Shown here: piece after piece, positions 44,297-52,916 of the stretch
Layout of the letters: the number at the start of each line of letters is the position of its first letter
Numbering within the stretch: position 1 is the stretch's first letter
Origin: Trichocoleus desertorum ATA4-8-CV12
GTDB lineage: Bacteria > Cyanobacteriota > Cyanobacteriia > FACHB-46
Direction of reading: 5' to 3'
Length of the DNA stretch: 64,000 nucleotides
Assembly: GCA_019358975.1 (NCBI GenBank)
Contig: JAHHIL010000002.1
Location: 1 to 64,000, forward strand
The notes under the pieces: model-generated
Told to the model about the DNA's origin: nothing
The model's database searches: none
The model's input: the letters and a program-made list of their open reading frames with translations, nothing else
Made by a program: the position numbers and the translations under genes

Positions 44297-45316
44297 ATGA
44301 TCACTTATTCTGAGCAAATTAGAGCGATCGCTCAGCGAGCAAAAGCACGGGAAGATGCTTTGCCAGTTAGCGATCCAGCTTGCCGGTCGCGATTTTGGTT
44401 CCACCCACGACCCACCGCTAAAGTCTGTTTGTTTTTCCACGGCTTTACCGCAGGCCCTTACCAGTTTGAGCCGATGGGAGAAGCGTTTTATCAAGCAGGC
44501 TACAACGTGCTAGTGCCACTGCAACCAGGGCACGGCATTGCGGGCGACTGGAATCGCGACCATCCGCCACCGCTCCCTACAGATATCTTCACCTATCAAG
44601 AATTTGCCCTAGCCTGGTTCCAGCAAGCCCAATCTTTAGGGAGGCAAGTTGTTGTAGGCGGATTGTCTAGTGGTGCCACCTTAGCCGCTTGGTTAGCAAC
44701 AGAGTGTCCCCAGGCAATCGTTCGCACACTACTATTTGCGCCTTATCTCAGTGGCAATAACCGTTTGGTCGATTTTCTAGTCGAAACGTTGCCTGTTTAC
44801 TTTGAGTGGTTAAACAAAGATGATCCTGGGCATCATGGGTATGACGGTTTTCGGATTCCGGCTCTGCGGCTGTTCTTGGACATGGGCCAGGAATTAATTG
44901 ATCAAGCTGCCCAGCGTTTGGCTGCACCCATGTTTGTAATTTCTAGCGCCAGCGATCGCGCCACTAATCCGCAGGATCACCAAGCTTTGTTTAAGGCAGC
45001 CTTGAAGCATCAACCGCAAACTTGGTACCACTGCCTAGACGAAGCCCTGGATATTCCGCACACAATGATGACCCAAGCGGAGGGGAATCATTACCAAAAC
45101 TTGCTGATCACCTTGGCAAGAGCTTTTGTGGAAAGCAACTTAACTTGGGCTGAGGTGTTGGCAATTGGCGATCGCCTGTTGCACGGAAACACGTTTGACG
45201 AAGCTGTAGCTGCTCTCAACTTACAGCAACGGACTGCACCGGAACTGTCTGTCATGATGGCGATGCTTGACCCCAAAGCCATTATTTCATCGCCCCAGGC
45301 TGACCACAAACCCTAA
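44297..45316 (+). CDS. Alpha/beta hydrolase (tandem paralogue 1)
   Basis: 339 residues. Alpha/beta hydrolase fold with oxyanion region LFFHGFTAGPYQF, nucleophile elbow VGGLSSGATLA (Ser about 119), acid in ISSASDRATNPQDH and His in ALDIPHTMMT. The C-terminal 60 residues form a helical cap unique to this pair. It starts 4 bp after argB and is followed after 22 bp by a close paralogue, so the three genes may be one transcript. Substrate unknown; carboxylesterase or lipase-like activity inferred. Confidence 0.88.
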   Translation: MITYSEQIRAIAQRAKAREDALPVSDPACRSRFWFHPRPTAKVCLFFHGFTAGPYQFEPMGEAFYQAGYNVLVPLQPGHGIAGDWNRDHPPPLPTDIFTYQEFALAWFQQAQSLGRQVVVGGLSSGATLAAWLATECPQAIVRTLLFAPYLSGNNRLVDFLVETLPVYFEWLNKDDPGHHGYDGFRIPALRLFLDMGQELIDQAAQRLAAPMFVISSASDRATNPQDHQALFKAALKHQPQTWYHCLDEALDIPHTMMTQAEGNHYQNLLITLARAFVESNLTWAEVLAIGDRLLHGNTFDEAVAALNLQQRTAPELSVMMAMLDPKAIISSPQADHKP

Positions 45317-45338
45317 AAGAAGGTGAACTGGCTGTTTT

Positions 45339-46367
45339 ATGCCTAACTACTCTGCCACGATTGCCGCGATCGCCAAGCAAGCCAAAGTGCGGGAAGATGC
45401 TCTACCCCTGCGTCATGAAGCTTGCCGTTCCAGGTTTTGGTTTCAGCCTCAGCCCACTCAACGGGTCTGCCTCTTCTTTCATGGCTTTACCGCTGCGCCC
45501 TACCAATTCCAGCCCATCGCAGAGGCCTTTTACAAATTGGGTTACAACGTGCTGGTTCCTTTGCTGCCAGGTCACGGAGTTACTGGCAATTGGGGCCGTG
45601 ACAACCCACCCCCGTTACCCAGCGATCCAACAGTTTACAAGCAGTTCGGTTTGCAGTGGTTGCAGCAGGCGCAAGCTCTGGGCCAACAAGTGGTTGTAGG
45701 GGGTCTCTCAGGGGGAGGAACACTCGCAAATTGGCTTGCTTTCGAACAGCCTCAGCAGATTGACCGCACATTGCTGTTTGCTCCCTACCTGAGCAGCAGT
45801 AGCAAAGTCATCGATTTATTCGTGCAAAAGTCGAGTTCTTACTTTCAGTGGGAACGCAAACCAGGGGACATTCCCGTTGGTTACTCTGGCTTTGTGTTAC
45901 CCAACTTACGAGCTTTTCTCAGCATGGGCCAAGAGGTCTTAGCTCGCTCTCAGTCTTCCGCACCCGTGGCTCCGATGCTGATCATTTCCAGCGAAAGCGA
46001 TCGCGCAGTCGGCAATAACGACCACAGATCTATGTTTCGTGCTGTCTTGTCGCGACAACCCAAAACCTGGTATCACCGTTTCGATCGCGTCCTTGACATC
46101 CCTCACACCATGATGACCAAGCAGGAAGGTAACGATTACCAAAACCTGCTAATTACGATGGCTAAGGCTTATACCGAAAGCGATCTAGCTTGGCGTGAGG
46201 TTGAGGAAATCGGCTATCGCATGACCCAAGGTAAAACTTTTAACTCAGTCGTGGCGGAGTTGAATTTGCAGAAGCGAGTCTCCCCAGACATGCCTGCGAT
46301 GATGACAATGGTCGATAAGCGAGAAATTGTCATGGCTCGCAATGCCAATGCCCAACCCAACTCCTAA
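45339..46367 (+). CDS. Alpha/beta hydrolase (tandem paralogue 2)
   Basis: 342 residues, colinear with its neighbour over the whole length (AKVREDALPLRHEACRSRFWF, LFFHGFTAAPYQFQPIAEAF). It keeps the catalytic parts: VGGLSGGGTLA (Ser), ISSESDRAVGNNDH (Asp), VLDIPHTMMTKQEGNDYQNLLI (His). The two arose by tandem duplication. The substrate-facing regions differ after residue 150, so specificities may differ. Its stop overlaps the stop of the next, convergent gene by four bases. Confidence 0.88.
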   Translation: MPNYSATIAAIAKQAKVREDALPLRHEACRSRFWFQPQPTQRVCLFFHGFTAAPYQFQPIAEAFYKLGYNVLVPLLPGHGVTGNWGRDNPPPLPSDPTVYKQFGLQWLQQAQALGQQVVVGGLSGGGTLANWLAFEQPQQIDRTLLFAPYLSSSSKVIDLFVQKSSSYFQWERKPGDIPVGYSGFVLPNLRAFLSMGQEVLARSQSSAPVAPMLIISSESDRAVGNNDHRSMFRAVLSRQPKTWYHRFDRVLDIPHTMMTKQEGNDYQNLLITMAKAYTESDLAWREVEEIGYRMTQGKTFNSVVAELNLQKRVSPDMPAMMTMVDKREIVMARNANAQPNS

Positions 46368-46840
46368 AATGAAATACTGAAAGACCCACGAATGCCAGGA
46401 CGATATCGCGGTCTTTGGATAATCACTGGATTAACCAGGGTAGAGTTGTAAATTGGTGAGTTGAGCACCAACGGATTCACTAAGGTCGAATTCACCACGC
46501 TGCCATTGATCACGTTGTGGCCTCCACCCACAGCGGGGTAGGGTGTGATGCAGGGATGAAAACACCCAGAACTCCCGTACCCCCCATAGCCATAGTTATT
46601 CGAAAAATTAGGAGGGGCGATCGCCGGACTCAAGAATAATGAGTCAACTTGGGATGGAGCGTAAATCACCGCATTAGGATAATTAGGAGCCTGGTTTAGC
46701 AAAATCACGCGCCTAATAGTCACTTTTTGACCTGCTGCTGCCGGAGCGGCATTAAGCAAAGAGCTACCAGTGGTTGCTAAAGCTACGGCTAAAATTAAGG
46801 TGAGCTGAAGAGGAGACTGTAGCCGAGAACGCTGAGACAT
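46364..46840 (-). CDS. Secreted Asn/Pro/Gly-rich protein
   Basis: 158 residues with a Sec signal (hydrophobic core about 10-30, AAPAAAG). The mature part has NYGYGGYGSSGCFHPC, a Gly/Tyr-rich hinge with two cysteines. Repeats of VNPLVLNSPIYNSTLVNPVII type follow, giving a left-handed or beta-helix-like look. No known domain. Convergent with the second hydrolase, overlapping it by 4 bp. The upstream 307 bp (46841-47147) hold nothing I recognise. Confidence 0.65.
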   Translation of the reverse strand: MSQRSRLQSPLQLTLILAVALATTGSSLLNAAPAAAGQKVTIRRVILLNQAPNYPNAVIYAPSQVDSLFLSPAIAPPNFSNNYGYGGYGSSGCFHPCITPYPAVGGGHNVINGSVVNSTLVNPLVLNSPIYNSTLVNPVIIQRPRYRPGIRGSFSISF

Positions 46841-47147
46841 AAGGGTTACCTGGAAATTAGGAACGAAAGGCTGCTAAGTCGAACCTAAACCTAAATCTTG
46901 AGTATGGTGGCACCCTACATAGATTACGAATTTCTCAAAGCCACGGACTTGCTAGCCTTTAGATCTAGACTAACTCGCTTTGCTAGGATCTTGGAAGGTG
47001 CTTTACCGTAGCTTTAGACGGTAGAAAAAGCATTGAAGTTGCTCCAAAATGCAGCAGCTCCTATGATTCATAGTTTGATTTAAGCGGACTGGTTACGCAT
47101 TCCCATGTGCGACCCAGTTCCAGTAATAATCTAAATTTATAAGCAGC

Positions 47148-47675
47148 GTGAGTTCAGAAAACCTAGAAATTGTTGAGACTGAATACGAGGCTGGCAAAGC
47201 AACCTTTGAACGAGGCTTGTATCGCCAGTCAGTGCAGCATTTAGAAAAAGCCAGTGCTTTGGTCAACCGAACTTCTCCCTTGGGTGGGGAAGTGCAAATG
47301 TGGTTGGTGACAGCCTATGAAGCCGCAGACCAGCGCCCCGAAGCGATCGCCCTCTGCCAGCAGTTGACTCGGCACCCCGATTGGGAAACTCGCACCCAAA
47401 GCAAGCGCTTACTCTATATCCTAGAAGCCCCCAAACTGAATACTCGGCCTGAATGGCTAACCCAAATCCCCGATTTGGTCACCTTGGCAGAAAGCGATCC
47501 GAAAGATCGACGAGGGAGCGCGGGAACGGCACCACCGCGATCGCCGAGCAAAGCAGCCGAAGAACCCGAATCTCCATTTAATCTCGGCCAAGCGAGCGCC
47601 AAAAATGATCGTTTTTTCTGGGTAGCCTTGGGACTGATGGCGCTGATCTTAGGGAGTTTGTGGTGGTTTAGCTAG
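47148..47675 (+). CDS. TPR-like protein with C-terminal membrane anchor
   Basis: 175 residues with a GTG start. An N-terminal helical repeat region (about 5-105) has EAGKATFERGLYRQSVQHLEKASAL and EVQMWLVTAYEAADQRPEAIALCQQLTRHP, TPR-like. A Pro/Ser-rich linker with GTAPPRSPSK follows, then one hydrophobic tail helix (about 154-173) ending LWWFS. A tail-anchored TPR scaffold is the likely reading. Conserved in cyanobacteria, function unknown. It precedes the DUF3153 gene by about 65 bp. Confidence 0.75.
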   Translation: MSSENLEIVETEYEAGKATFERGLYRQSVQHLEKASALVNRTSPLGGEVQMWLVTAYEAADQRPEAIALCQQLTRHPDWETRTQSKRLLYILEAPKLNTRPEWLTQIPDLVTLAESDPKDRRGSAGTAPPRSPSKAAEEPESPFNLGQASAKNDRFFWVALGLMALILGSLWWFS

Positions 47676-47740
47676 AAATTGTTGAGTCCCGCTGCTATAG
47701 ACTAGTGCCGCTACGACAGAACAGATTAGGATGAGCAAGT

Positions 47741-48640
47741 ATGGGAATCAACCTGGGAGTCAAGCCAGTGGGTAGAACGATTAAGCAGTCATCGCTCACA
47801 CCTCGCCAATCAAGTCGGGCCACGAAACCAATCGCAGCTGCGATCGCCCAAAAGGTGAGACAGCAACTAGGGCGCTTTCGCGTGGTTTGGATGATGCTGT
47901 TGGCCTCCTTACTGCTTTCTGGTTGCGTTCAGTATGATGTCGGGATTAATTTTGAGAGCCCTAATCGTGGCGAAATTGTTCAGCACATCAAACTGGGCGA
48001 TCGCTTAACTAGCTTGAGTGGAGCGACCGCCCAGCAGTGGCTAAATACAGTAGAACAGCGGACTCGACGCTTAGGCGGCAGAATTCGGCGGAGTTCCAAT
48101 CAAGAAGTGGCAGTAACCATTCCCTTTAGTAGTGGCGCTGACCTAAACACCAAATTTAACGAATTCTTGAATCCATCCACTCAAAAAGGCGCAGCAAAAC
48201 GAGCTGAACCTGTTCTGCCTGAGATCAAGTCAGACTTCCACCTGTCTCAAAGTAACTTTTTGCTCTTACTACGGAATCGCCTGAGCTATACCCTCGACTT
48301 GCGATCGCTGGGCGTCACCAGTGCCAATGGCGATTTGTTGGTGAGTCCTAGCTCATTGCTAGATCTGGAATTTCGGCTTAACACGCCTTGGGGAGCGCGT
48401 AGTGTCAATACCGCAGCGAACGCGATTAGCGCTGTCCAGGGTCAGCAAGGCCATCAATTGGTCTGGACGCTGGAACCAGGTCAGATCAACCATTTAGAAG
48501 CCGTATTTTGGCTACCGAGTCCTTTAGGAATTGGAACCGTGGTCATCGTTCTTTTGGTGCTGGGGGGTTGGTATTTGAAATATCAAACTTTGCCAGGGCT
48601 AAGCGCAGGCTCGACCCAAGTCTCGACATCGGAAGGTTAG
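47741..48640 (+). CDS. DUF3153 lipoprotein-like protein
   Basis: 299 residues. Basic N-terminal 45 residues, then a hydrophobic stretch ending LLSGCVQ, a lipobox with Cys at about 65. The text GCVQYDVGINFESPNRGEIVQHIKLGDRL and WFxLPSPLGIGTV matches the cyanobacterial DUF3153 family. A C-terminal transmembrane helix (about 262-282) follows. An internal start near Met51 (MMLLASLLLSGC) would give a classical lipoprotein signal, so the true start may be downstream of 47741. Function unknown; envelope location inferred. Confidence 0.82.
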   Translation: MGINLGVKPVGRTIKQSSLTPRQSSRATKPIAAAIAQKVRQQLGRFRVVWMMLLASLLLSGCVQYDVGINFESPNRGEIVQHIKLGDRLTSLSGATAQQWLNTVEQRTRRLGGRIRRSSNQEVAVTIPFSSGADLNTKFNEFLNPSTQKGAAKRAEPVLPEIKSDFHLSQSNFLLLLRNRLSYTLDLRSLGVTSANGDLLVSPSSLLDLEFRLNTPWGARSVNTAANAISAVQGQQGHQLVWTLEPGQINHLEAVFWLPSPLGIGTVVIVLLVLGGWYLKYQTLPGLSAGSTQVSTSEG

Positions 48641-48678
48641 TCTAGCTCTGCTAGCTGCTGAATCATGGGTTGCCTAAA

Positions 48679-49767
48679 ATGCGCCGTTCAACCAATCTCC
48701 AACGCCTGTTTCTACTGGGTTTGAGCGGCCCAATCCTAGCTTTAAATGTCTGGATTCTGTCGCAAGTTTTTCGCTACTTTGAGCATTCAATCACCCTCCT
48801 CGTCGTAGCGGCAATTTTGGCGTTTCTGCTCAACTATCCGGTGCAGTTCTTAGAGCGGGCTCAGATTACCCGTTCTCAAGCTGTGATCGTGGTCCTACTG
48901 CTGGCCCTAGCGCTGTTGGTGGTGCTGGGAGTGACTTTGGTTCCAGTTTTAGTTGAGCAAGCAGCTCAGTTTGTGGACAAGCTACCTGCCTCCCTAGCTG
49001 CCAGTCAGCGTCATTTGGCATCGTTGGATGTTTGGGCGAAAGCGCATCGCCTGCCTCTAGACCTACAAGGTTTTAGCACCCGGATCAACAATCAAATCGA
49101 AAATCAGTTGCAGACTTTGGTCAGCCAAGCGTTAGGCGTGGCGCTGGTAACAGTTTCTGGGCTATTCGATTTGGTTTTAGTGGTGGTACTGGCCTTTTAT
49201 ATGCTGCTCTACGGCGATCGCATGTGGCAGGGGCTAGTGCACTTGTTGCCACCGAGCATTGGCTTGCCGCTCAGCGTTTCTTTACGCCTAAACTTTCAAA
49301 ACTTTTTCATCAGCCAGATGCTGTTAGGGTTGTTTATGTTCGCCATCCTAACGCCCATTTTTATGGGGCTGAGAGTACCATTTGCCCTACTATTTGCGCT
49401 GCTGATTGGCATAGCTGAGCTGATTCCCTTTATTGGAGCCACGTTAGGAATTGGCTTAGTGATTCTGCTCGTGATGTTTCAAAACTTTTGGCTCTCGCTA
49501 CAGGTGGCCTTTGTTGCAATTTTGATGCAGCAAATCAAAGACAACGTTTTCGCCCCCAGACTCATGGGCAATTTCACCGGGTTAAATCCCATTTGGATTT
49601 TTATTGCTATTTTAATGGGGGCACAAATCGCAGGGCTCCTAGGAGTTGTGGTGGCCGTCCCCATTGCAGGCACCATCAAGAGTACCATTGACGCGATCCG
49701 CGAGATGAATCGCCCCAAAGTAGTTACCACGGAAGTGCTGCCTGGAGAGAAACCAGCCCATTACTAA
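48679..49767 (+). CDS. AI-2E family (PerM-type) transporter
   Basis: About 362 residues from the ATG at 48679 (a TTG at 48670 adds three). Eight hydrophobic segments, with the family text FLLNYPVQFLERAQITRSQAV near residue 50, LVVVLAFYMLLYGDRM near 180 and MQQIKDNVFAPRLMGNFTGLNPIWIFIAILMGAQIAGLLG near 300. The family includes TqsA, proposed to export autoinducer-2, and Na+/H+ antiporters; the actual substrate here is unknown. Followed by a 13-bp tandem repeat. Confidence 0.88.
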   Translation: MRRSTNLQRLFLLGLSGPILALNVWILSQVFRYFEHSITLLVVAAILAFLLNYPVQFLERAQITRSQAVIVVLLLALALLVVLGVTLVPVLVEQAAQFVDKLPASLAASQRHLASLDVWAKAHRLPLDLQGFSTRINNQIENQLQTLVSQALGVALVTVSGLFDLVLVVVLAFYMLLYGDRMWQGLVHLLPPSIGLPLSVSLRLNFQNFFISQMLLGLFMFAILTPIFMGLRVPFALLFALLIGIAELIPFIGATLGIGLVILLVMFQNFWLSLQVAFVAILMQQIKDNVFAPRLMGNFTGLNPIWIFIAILMGAQIAGLLGVVVAVPIAGTIKSTIDAIREMNRPKVVTTEVLPGEKPAHY

Positions 49768-49774
49768 TCACGCC

Positions 49775-49813
49775 ATGCCATCAAGTCATGCCATCAAGCC
49801 ATGCCATTCAGCC
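49775..49813. repeat. 13-bp tandem repeat, three units
   Basis: ATGCCATCAAGTC (49775-49787), ATGCCATCAAGCC (49788-49800) and ATGCCATTCAGCC (49801-49813), then a partial unit. Located just past the transporter stop. Confidence 0.9.
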
Positions 49814-49941
49814 ATTCTATTAAGCAAGTGGGCTGGTAAGCTTTTCTTCAGGTCCAGAATCGGGGATTTGAGCTAGAGTCCTGATGGCAACCCGATCACT
49901 CTGTGAACTTAGCTAGACCTATGCAATCAAGGAGTTAGTGA

Positions 49942-50292
49942 ATGCGCCAGGTTAACTTTTTAATTATCTTTGTCATTGCGCTGGCTCTGGTTTTATTCAG
50001 TTTAGAAAACACGGAACCTGCCACGATTCATATTGTCAGAGATATCCAGGTTCAAGCTCCACTGGCGGTGGAACTCATTTTGGCTCTAGGTGTGGGAGCA
50101 GTACTGGCCTGGGTATTTAGCGTTTGGACCCAATTGCAACACATGATAGAAATCCGCAAAGGCTTGCAACAGATTCAAGAGCGTGAGCAACGGATTGAAG
50201 AGTTAGAGCAAGACCTCGATCGCTACAAAGCAGAACTGCAAGAACAGCAACCCCTCTTGCCTGCGGTTGATTCTATGGCCCAAGAAGTCTAG
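49942..50292 (+). CDS. LapA-family membrane protein
   Basis: 116 residues. Two membrane helices (about 3-20 and 40-65; VNFLIIFVIALALVLFSLEN and APLAVELILALGVGAVLAWVF), the LapA/YciS layout. A coiled-coil region follows (about 72-105; IRKGLQQIQEREQRIEELEQDLDRY). GGAGTTAG ahead of the ATG serves as ribosome site. Family knowledge: LapA helps LPS export or assembly in enterobacteria; role in cyanobacteria is unproved. First gene of a probable three-gene unit with a small membrane protein and scpA. Confidence 0.82.
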   Translation: MRQVNFLIIFVIALALVLFSLENTEPATIHIVRDIQVQAPLAVELILALGVGAVLAWVFSVWTQLQHMIEIRKGLQQIQEREQRIEELEQDLDRYKAELQEQQPLLPAVDSMAQEV

Positions 50293-50301
50293 ACTGCTGG
50301 C

Positions 50302-50418
50302 ATGTCTGCTGCTGATTTGACCAACCCTCATAGTCTTTGGAGTCTAGTAGTGCCACTGTTTCTGCTGGGCTTGATTGTAGTAGCGGCTGTTGTCTTTGTT
50401 CGAGTTAACAGCAAGTAG
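50302..50418 (+). CDS. Small 38-residue single-helix membrane protein
   Basis: M-SAADLTNPHSLWSL then a hydrophobic helix VVPLFLLGLIVVAAVVFVRV ending NSK. One membrane span with a short polar N-terminus. It lies 9 bp after the LapA-like gene and 11 bp before scpA on the same strand. It resembles the size and pattern of small thylakoid subunits, but I do not recognise it as any known PSI, PSII, cytochrome b6f or NDH-1 subunit. No strong ribosome site, so translation by coupling is plausible. Confidence 0.6.
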   Translation: MSAADLTNPHSLWSLVVPLFLLGLIVVAAVVFVRVNSK

Positions 50419-50429
50419 GAATAGGTTGC

Positions 50430-51260
50430 ATGGTTCTGTCTCTGGCCCAAAGCGCGATCGCCTTACTGTCTGAGTTGGCAGAGCGAGGTGAAATTGACCC
50501 TTGGGATGTCCAAGTGATTGAGGTGATCGATCGCTTTTTGAGTGAATTAACTCCCAGTGATACGGTAGAAATCAGCCGCGCCACTTACCAATCTGACCTG
50601 TCTCGTTCTGGGCAGGCTTTTTTGTATGCCTCCATGCTGGTGCTGCTTAAAGCCGACACGTTGGTCCGGGCCGAATCTTCTGAAGTAGAGGTTTTAGATG
50701 AGGGGGAGTTTCTAGAGACGGATGGGTTTATGGAGGCTCAGATGCCCCTACATTTAGAGCGGCGCTTGCGACGACGAGCCGTGGCAAAACCACCCCAAAA
50801 CCGTCGGGTGACCTTGCAAGAGTTGATTGAGCAGCTGGAACTGATGGCTGACACCATGAAAGAAGCAGTGCCCCGCACCCGTCCCCGTCGGCCTCGGCCT
50901 CAATCGCGCAGCCAAGCAGTCCGGGCGATCGCGCAACTGGCGCACCAAGAAAACCTTTCGGAAGTAGCAGCGGCCCTAGAGCGGTTTCTCGCGACCCAAG
51001 GGCTAAAAATCTCCCAAGGAGAAGATTGGCTAGACTTTGATTTGCTGTTAGAACTATGGTCTGGTGCTGGTCAGCAAGAATTAAATCTTCCTGGCTTGTC
51101 TCATGGCTCGCATCACAATACTGGCGATCGCGTTACCATCTTCTGGGCACTCTTGTTTTTGTCCGCTCAGTCCAAAGTAGAGTTATCGCAGGAGGAGTTT
51201 TACCAAGATCTGAAGGTGCGGAGCCTCACAGAGTTACCGATTTTTGCGGTATCTGAATAG
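50430..51260 (+). CDS. scpA: Segregation and condensation protein A
   Basis: 276 residues of the kleisin ScpA, which with ScpB and SMC compacts and segregates the chromosome. The N-terminal part IDPWDVQVIEVIDRFLSEL (contact with the SMC head neck), the basic linker RRPRPQSRS and the C-terminal winged helix (FWALLFLSAQSKVELSQEEFYQDLKV) are all present. Length is normal. Third gene of the LapA-like, small protein, scpA unit. scpB lies 11 kb away in this same window, on the same strand. Confidence 0.93.
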   Translation: MVLSLAQSAIALLSELAERGEIDPWDVQVIEVIDRFLSELTPSDTVEISRATYQSDLSRSGQAFLYASMLVLLKADTLVRAESSEVEVLDEGEFLETDGFMEAQMPLHLERRLRRRAVAKPPQNRRVTLQELIEQLELMADTMKEAVPRTRPRRPRPQSRSQAVRAIAQLAHQENLSEVAAALERFLATQGLKISQGEDWLDFDLLLELWSGAGQQELNLPGLSHGSHHNTGDRVTIFWALLFLSAQSKVELSQEEFYQDLKVRSLTELPIFAVSE

Positions 51261-51604
51261 ACTGCATCATCCAGTCGGGACACCACCCGTATGACAAAGC
51301 CAGTTTGACCAAGAATGTAAAAGATCTGTTAGCATCTTGGCGACCCTCAGTCGGTTTTGTCTGGTAGCTGTAAATTTTGCCTAGTTGGTACAGCGCGATC
51401 GAGATCAATTGAGACAATGGTTGATAGATGATCTACAACCAAACAGGTTGCATCAATACGAATGTTCAGCGGCTACTTGAACGCATGTTCAGCAGCTACT
51501 TAAGCCGTCTGGCCCTGAGAGCTAGTGTAAGCATTGGAACTCAGCCGCCAAACAATGGATCGATTATTGACAGTGTAGTGGTCTAGGGTGAGAGATAAAT
51601 ATTT
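51261..51604. repeat. Spacer with a 23-bp direct repeat
   Basis: ATGTTCAGCGGCTACTTGA followed by ACGC (51462-51484) and ATGTTCAGCAGCTACTTAAG followed by CC (from 51485) form a head-to-tail 23-bp repeat. Otherwise the 344-bp spacer between scpA and the nucleotidyltransferase shows no gene. Confidence 0.7.
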
Positions 51605-52804
51605 ATGAAAGCCATGATCCTGGCAGCTGGTAAAGGTACGCGCGTTCGTCCGATTACCTACACCATTCCCAAGCCCATGATTCCAATCCTGCAAAAGCCA
51701 GTGATGGAATTTCTTTTAGAACTTCTGCGCCAGCATGGTTTTGACCAGATTATGGTCAATGTCAGCCACCTAGCCCATGAAATTGAAAACTACTTCCGGG
51801 ATGGGCAGAAGTTTGGTGTCCAGATTGCCTACTCCTTTGAAGGGCGAATTGTAGATGGTGAGCTAGTTGGTGAAGCGCTCGGCTCGGCAGGAGGCATGCG
51901 CCGAATTCAAGACTTTTCTCCTTTCTTTGACGGCACCTTTGTGGTGATGTGCGGTGATGCCCTGATTGACCTAGATTTGAGCGAAGCGGTGAAATGGCAC
52001 CGAGAAAAAGGCTCGATCGCCACTGTGATCATGAAATCGGTGCCCCGGGAAGAAGTTTCTAGCTACGGAGTTGTGGTCACCGATGAGACGGGTCGGATTC
52101 AGGCCTTCCAAGAAAAACCCTCTGTAGAGGAAGCGCTCAGCACCAGCATCAACACAGGGATTTACATTTTTGAGCCAGAAGTTTTAGATTACATTCCCTC
52201 TGGCTGCGAGTTTGATATTGGTGGAGATCTGTTTCCGAAGCTAGTAGAAATGGCTGCGCCTTTCTATGGCGTCACAATGGACTTTGAGTGGGTAGACATT
52301 GGTAAGGTGCCCGACTACTGGCGCGCCGTACGCGGTGTCTTGCAAGGCGAAATCAAAAATGTGCAGATTCCAGGCCACGAAGTCGCACCGGGGATCTATA
52401 CCGGGTTGAATGTGGCTGTGAACTGGGACAAGGTAGATATCCAAGGCCCAGTCTACATCGGCGGCATGACCCGAATTGAAGATGGAGCCAAGATTGTTGG
52501 CCCCACCTACATTGGCCCTAACTGCCGCATTTGTGGAGGTGCCACGGTCGATAATAGCGTCATCTTTGAATACTCCCGCCTCGGCCCAGGAGTGCGCCTA
52601 GTAGATAAGTTGGTATTTGGTCGCTATTGCGTAGACAAGACAGGGGCCACAATCGACGTCCAAGCCGCAGCCTTGGATTGGCTAATCACCGATGCGCGTC
52701 AAGAGGTTCCTACCCAGCCTCCTCTAGAACGGCAGGCGATCGCCCAACTCTTAGGCAAGGACATTAGCGAGATCGGCAAAGATAGTCGAGCGATTCTTTC
52801 CTAA
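51605..52804 (+). CDS. Sugar-nucleotidyltransferase with left-handed helix domain
   Basis: 399 residues. The N-terminal nucleotidyltransferase domain (about 1-235) has the signature MILAAGKGTRVRPITYTIPKPMIPI, GSAGGMRRIQ, CGDALIDLDL and WVDIGKVPDYWRA. A C-terminal left-handed beta helix (about 260-345) has VYIGGMTRIEDGAKIVGPTYIGPNC hexapeptides. It makes an NDP-sugar (mannose-1-phosphate guanylyl- or glucose-1-phosphate-type) for polysaccharide or glycan synthesis; the exact sugar cannot be told. A strong intrinsic terminator follows the stop by about 50 bp. Confidence 0.9.
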   Translation: MKAMILAAGKGTRVRPITYTIPKPMIPILQKPVMEFLLELLRQHGFDQIMVNVSHLAHEIENYFRDGQKFGVQIAYSFEGRIVDGELVGEALGSAGGMRRIQDFSPFFDGTFVVMCGDALIDLDLSEAVKWHREKGSIATVIMKSVPREEVSSYGVVVTDETGRIQAFQEKPSVEEALSTSINTGIYIFEPEVLDYIPSGCEFDIGGDLFPKLVEMAAPFYGVTMDFEWVDIGKVPDYWRAVRGVLQGEIKNVQIPGHEVAPGIYTGLNVAVNWDKVDIQGPVYIGGMTRIEDGAKIVGPTYIGPNCRICGGATVDNSVIFEYSRLGPGVRLVDKLVFGRYCVDKTGATIDVQAAALDWLITDARQEVPTQPPLERQAIAQLLGKDISEIGKDSRAILS

Positions 52805-52853
52805 AAGCTTCTTTAAAATCAACGCTGAGCCACGCTAAACTTTAGCCAAGATC

Positions 52854-52905
52854 AAAATCCGACCCTTGTCTACTTCCTATGAGACGCTTAAGGGTCGGAT
52901 TTTTG
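52854..52905. terminator. Strong intrinsic terminator, probably bidirectional
   Basis: AAATCCGACCCTT (from 52855) pairs with AAGGGTCGGATTT (52890-52902), a 13-bp stem flanked by A-run and T-run. It lies between the convergent nucleotidyltransferase gene (plus) and the hypothetical gene ending at 52917 (minus), serving both. Confidence 0.92.
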
Positions 52906-52916
52906 TTGTCTCAAGG

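Noticed and set aside
50302-50418. PsbX, PetM or another known small photosystem subunit
   Set aside because: Size and single helix fit, but the sequence does not match the conserved text of any that I know.
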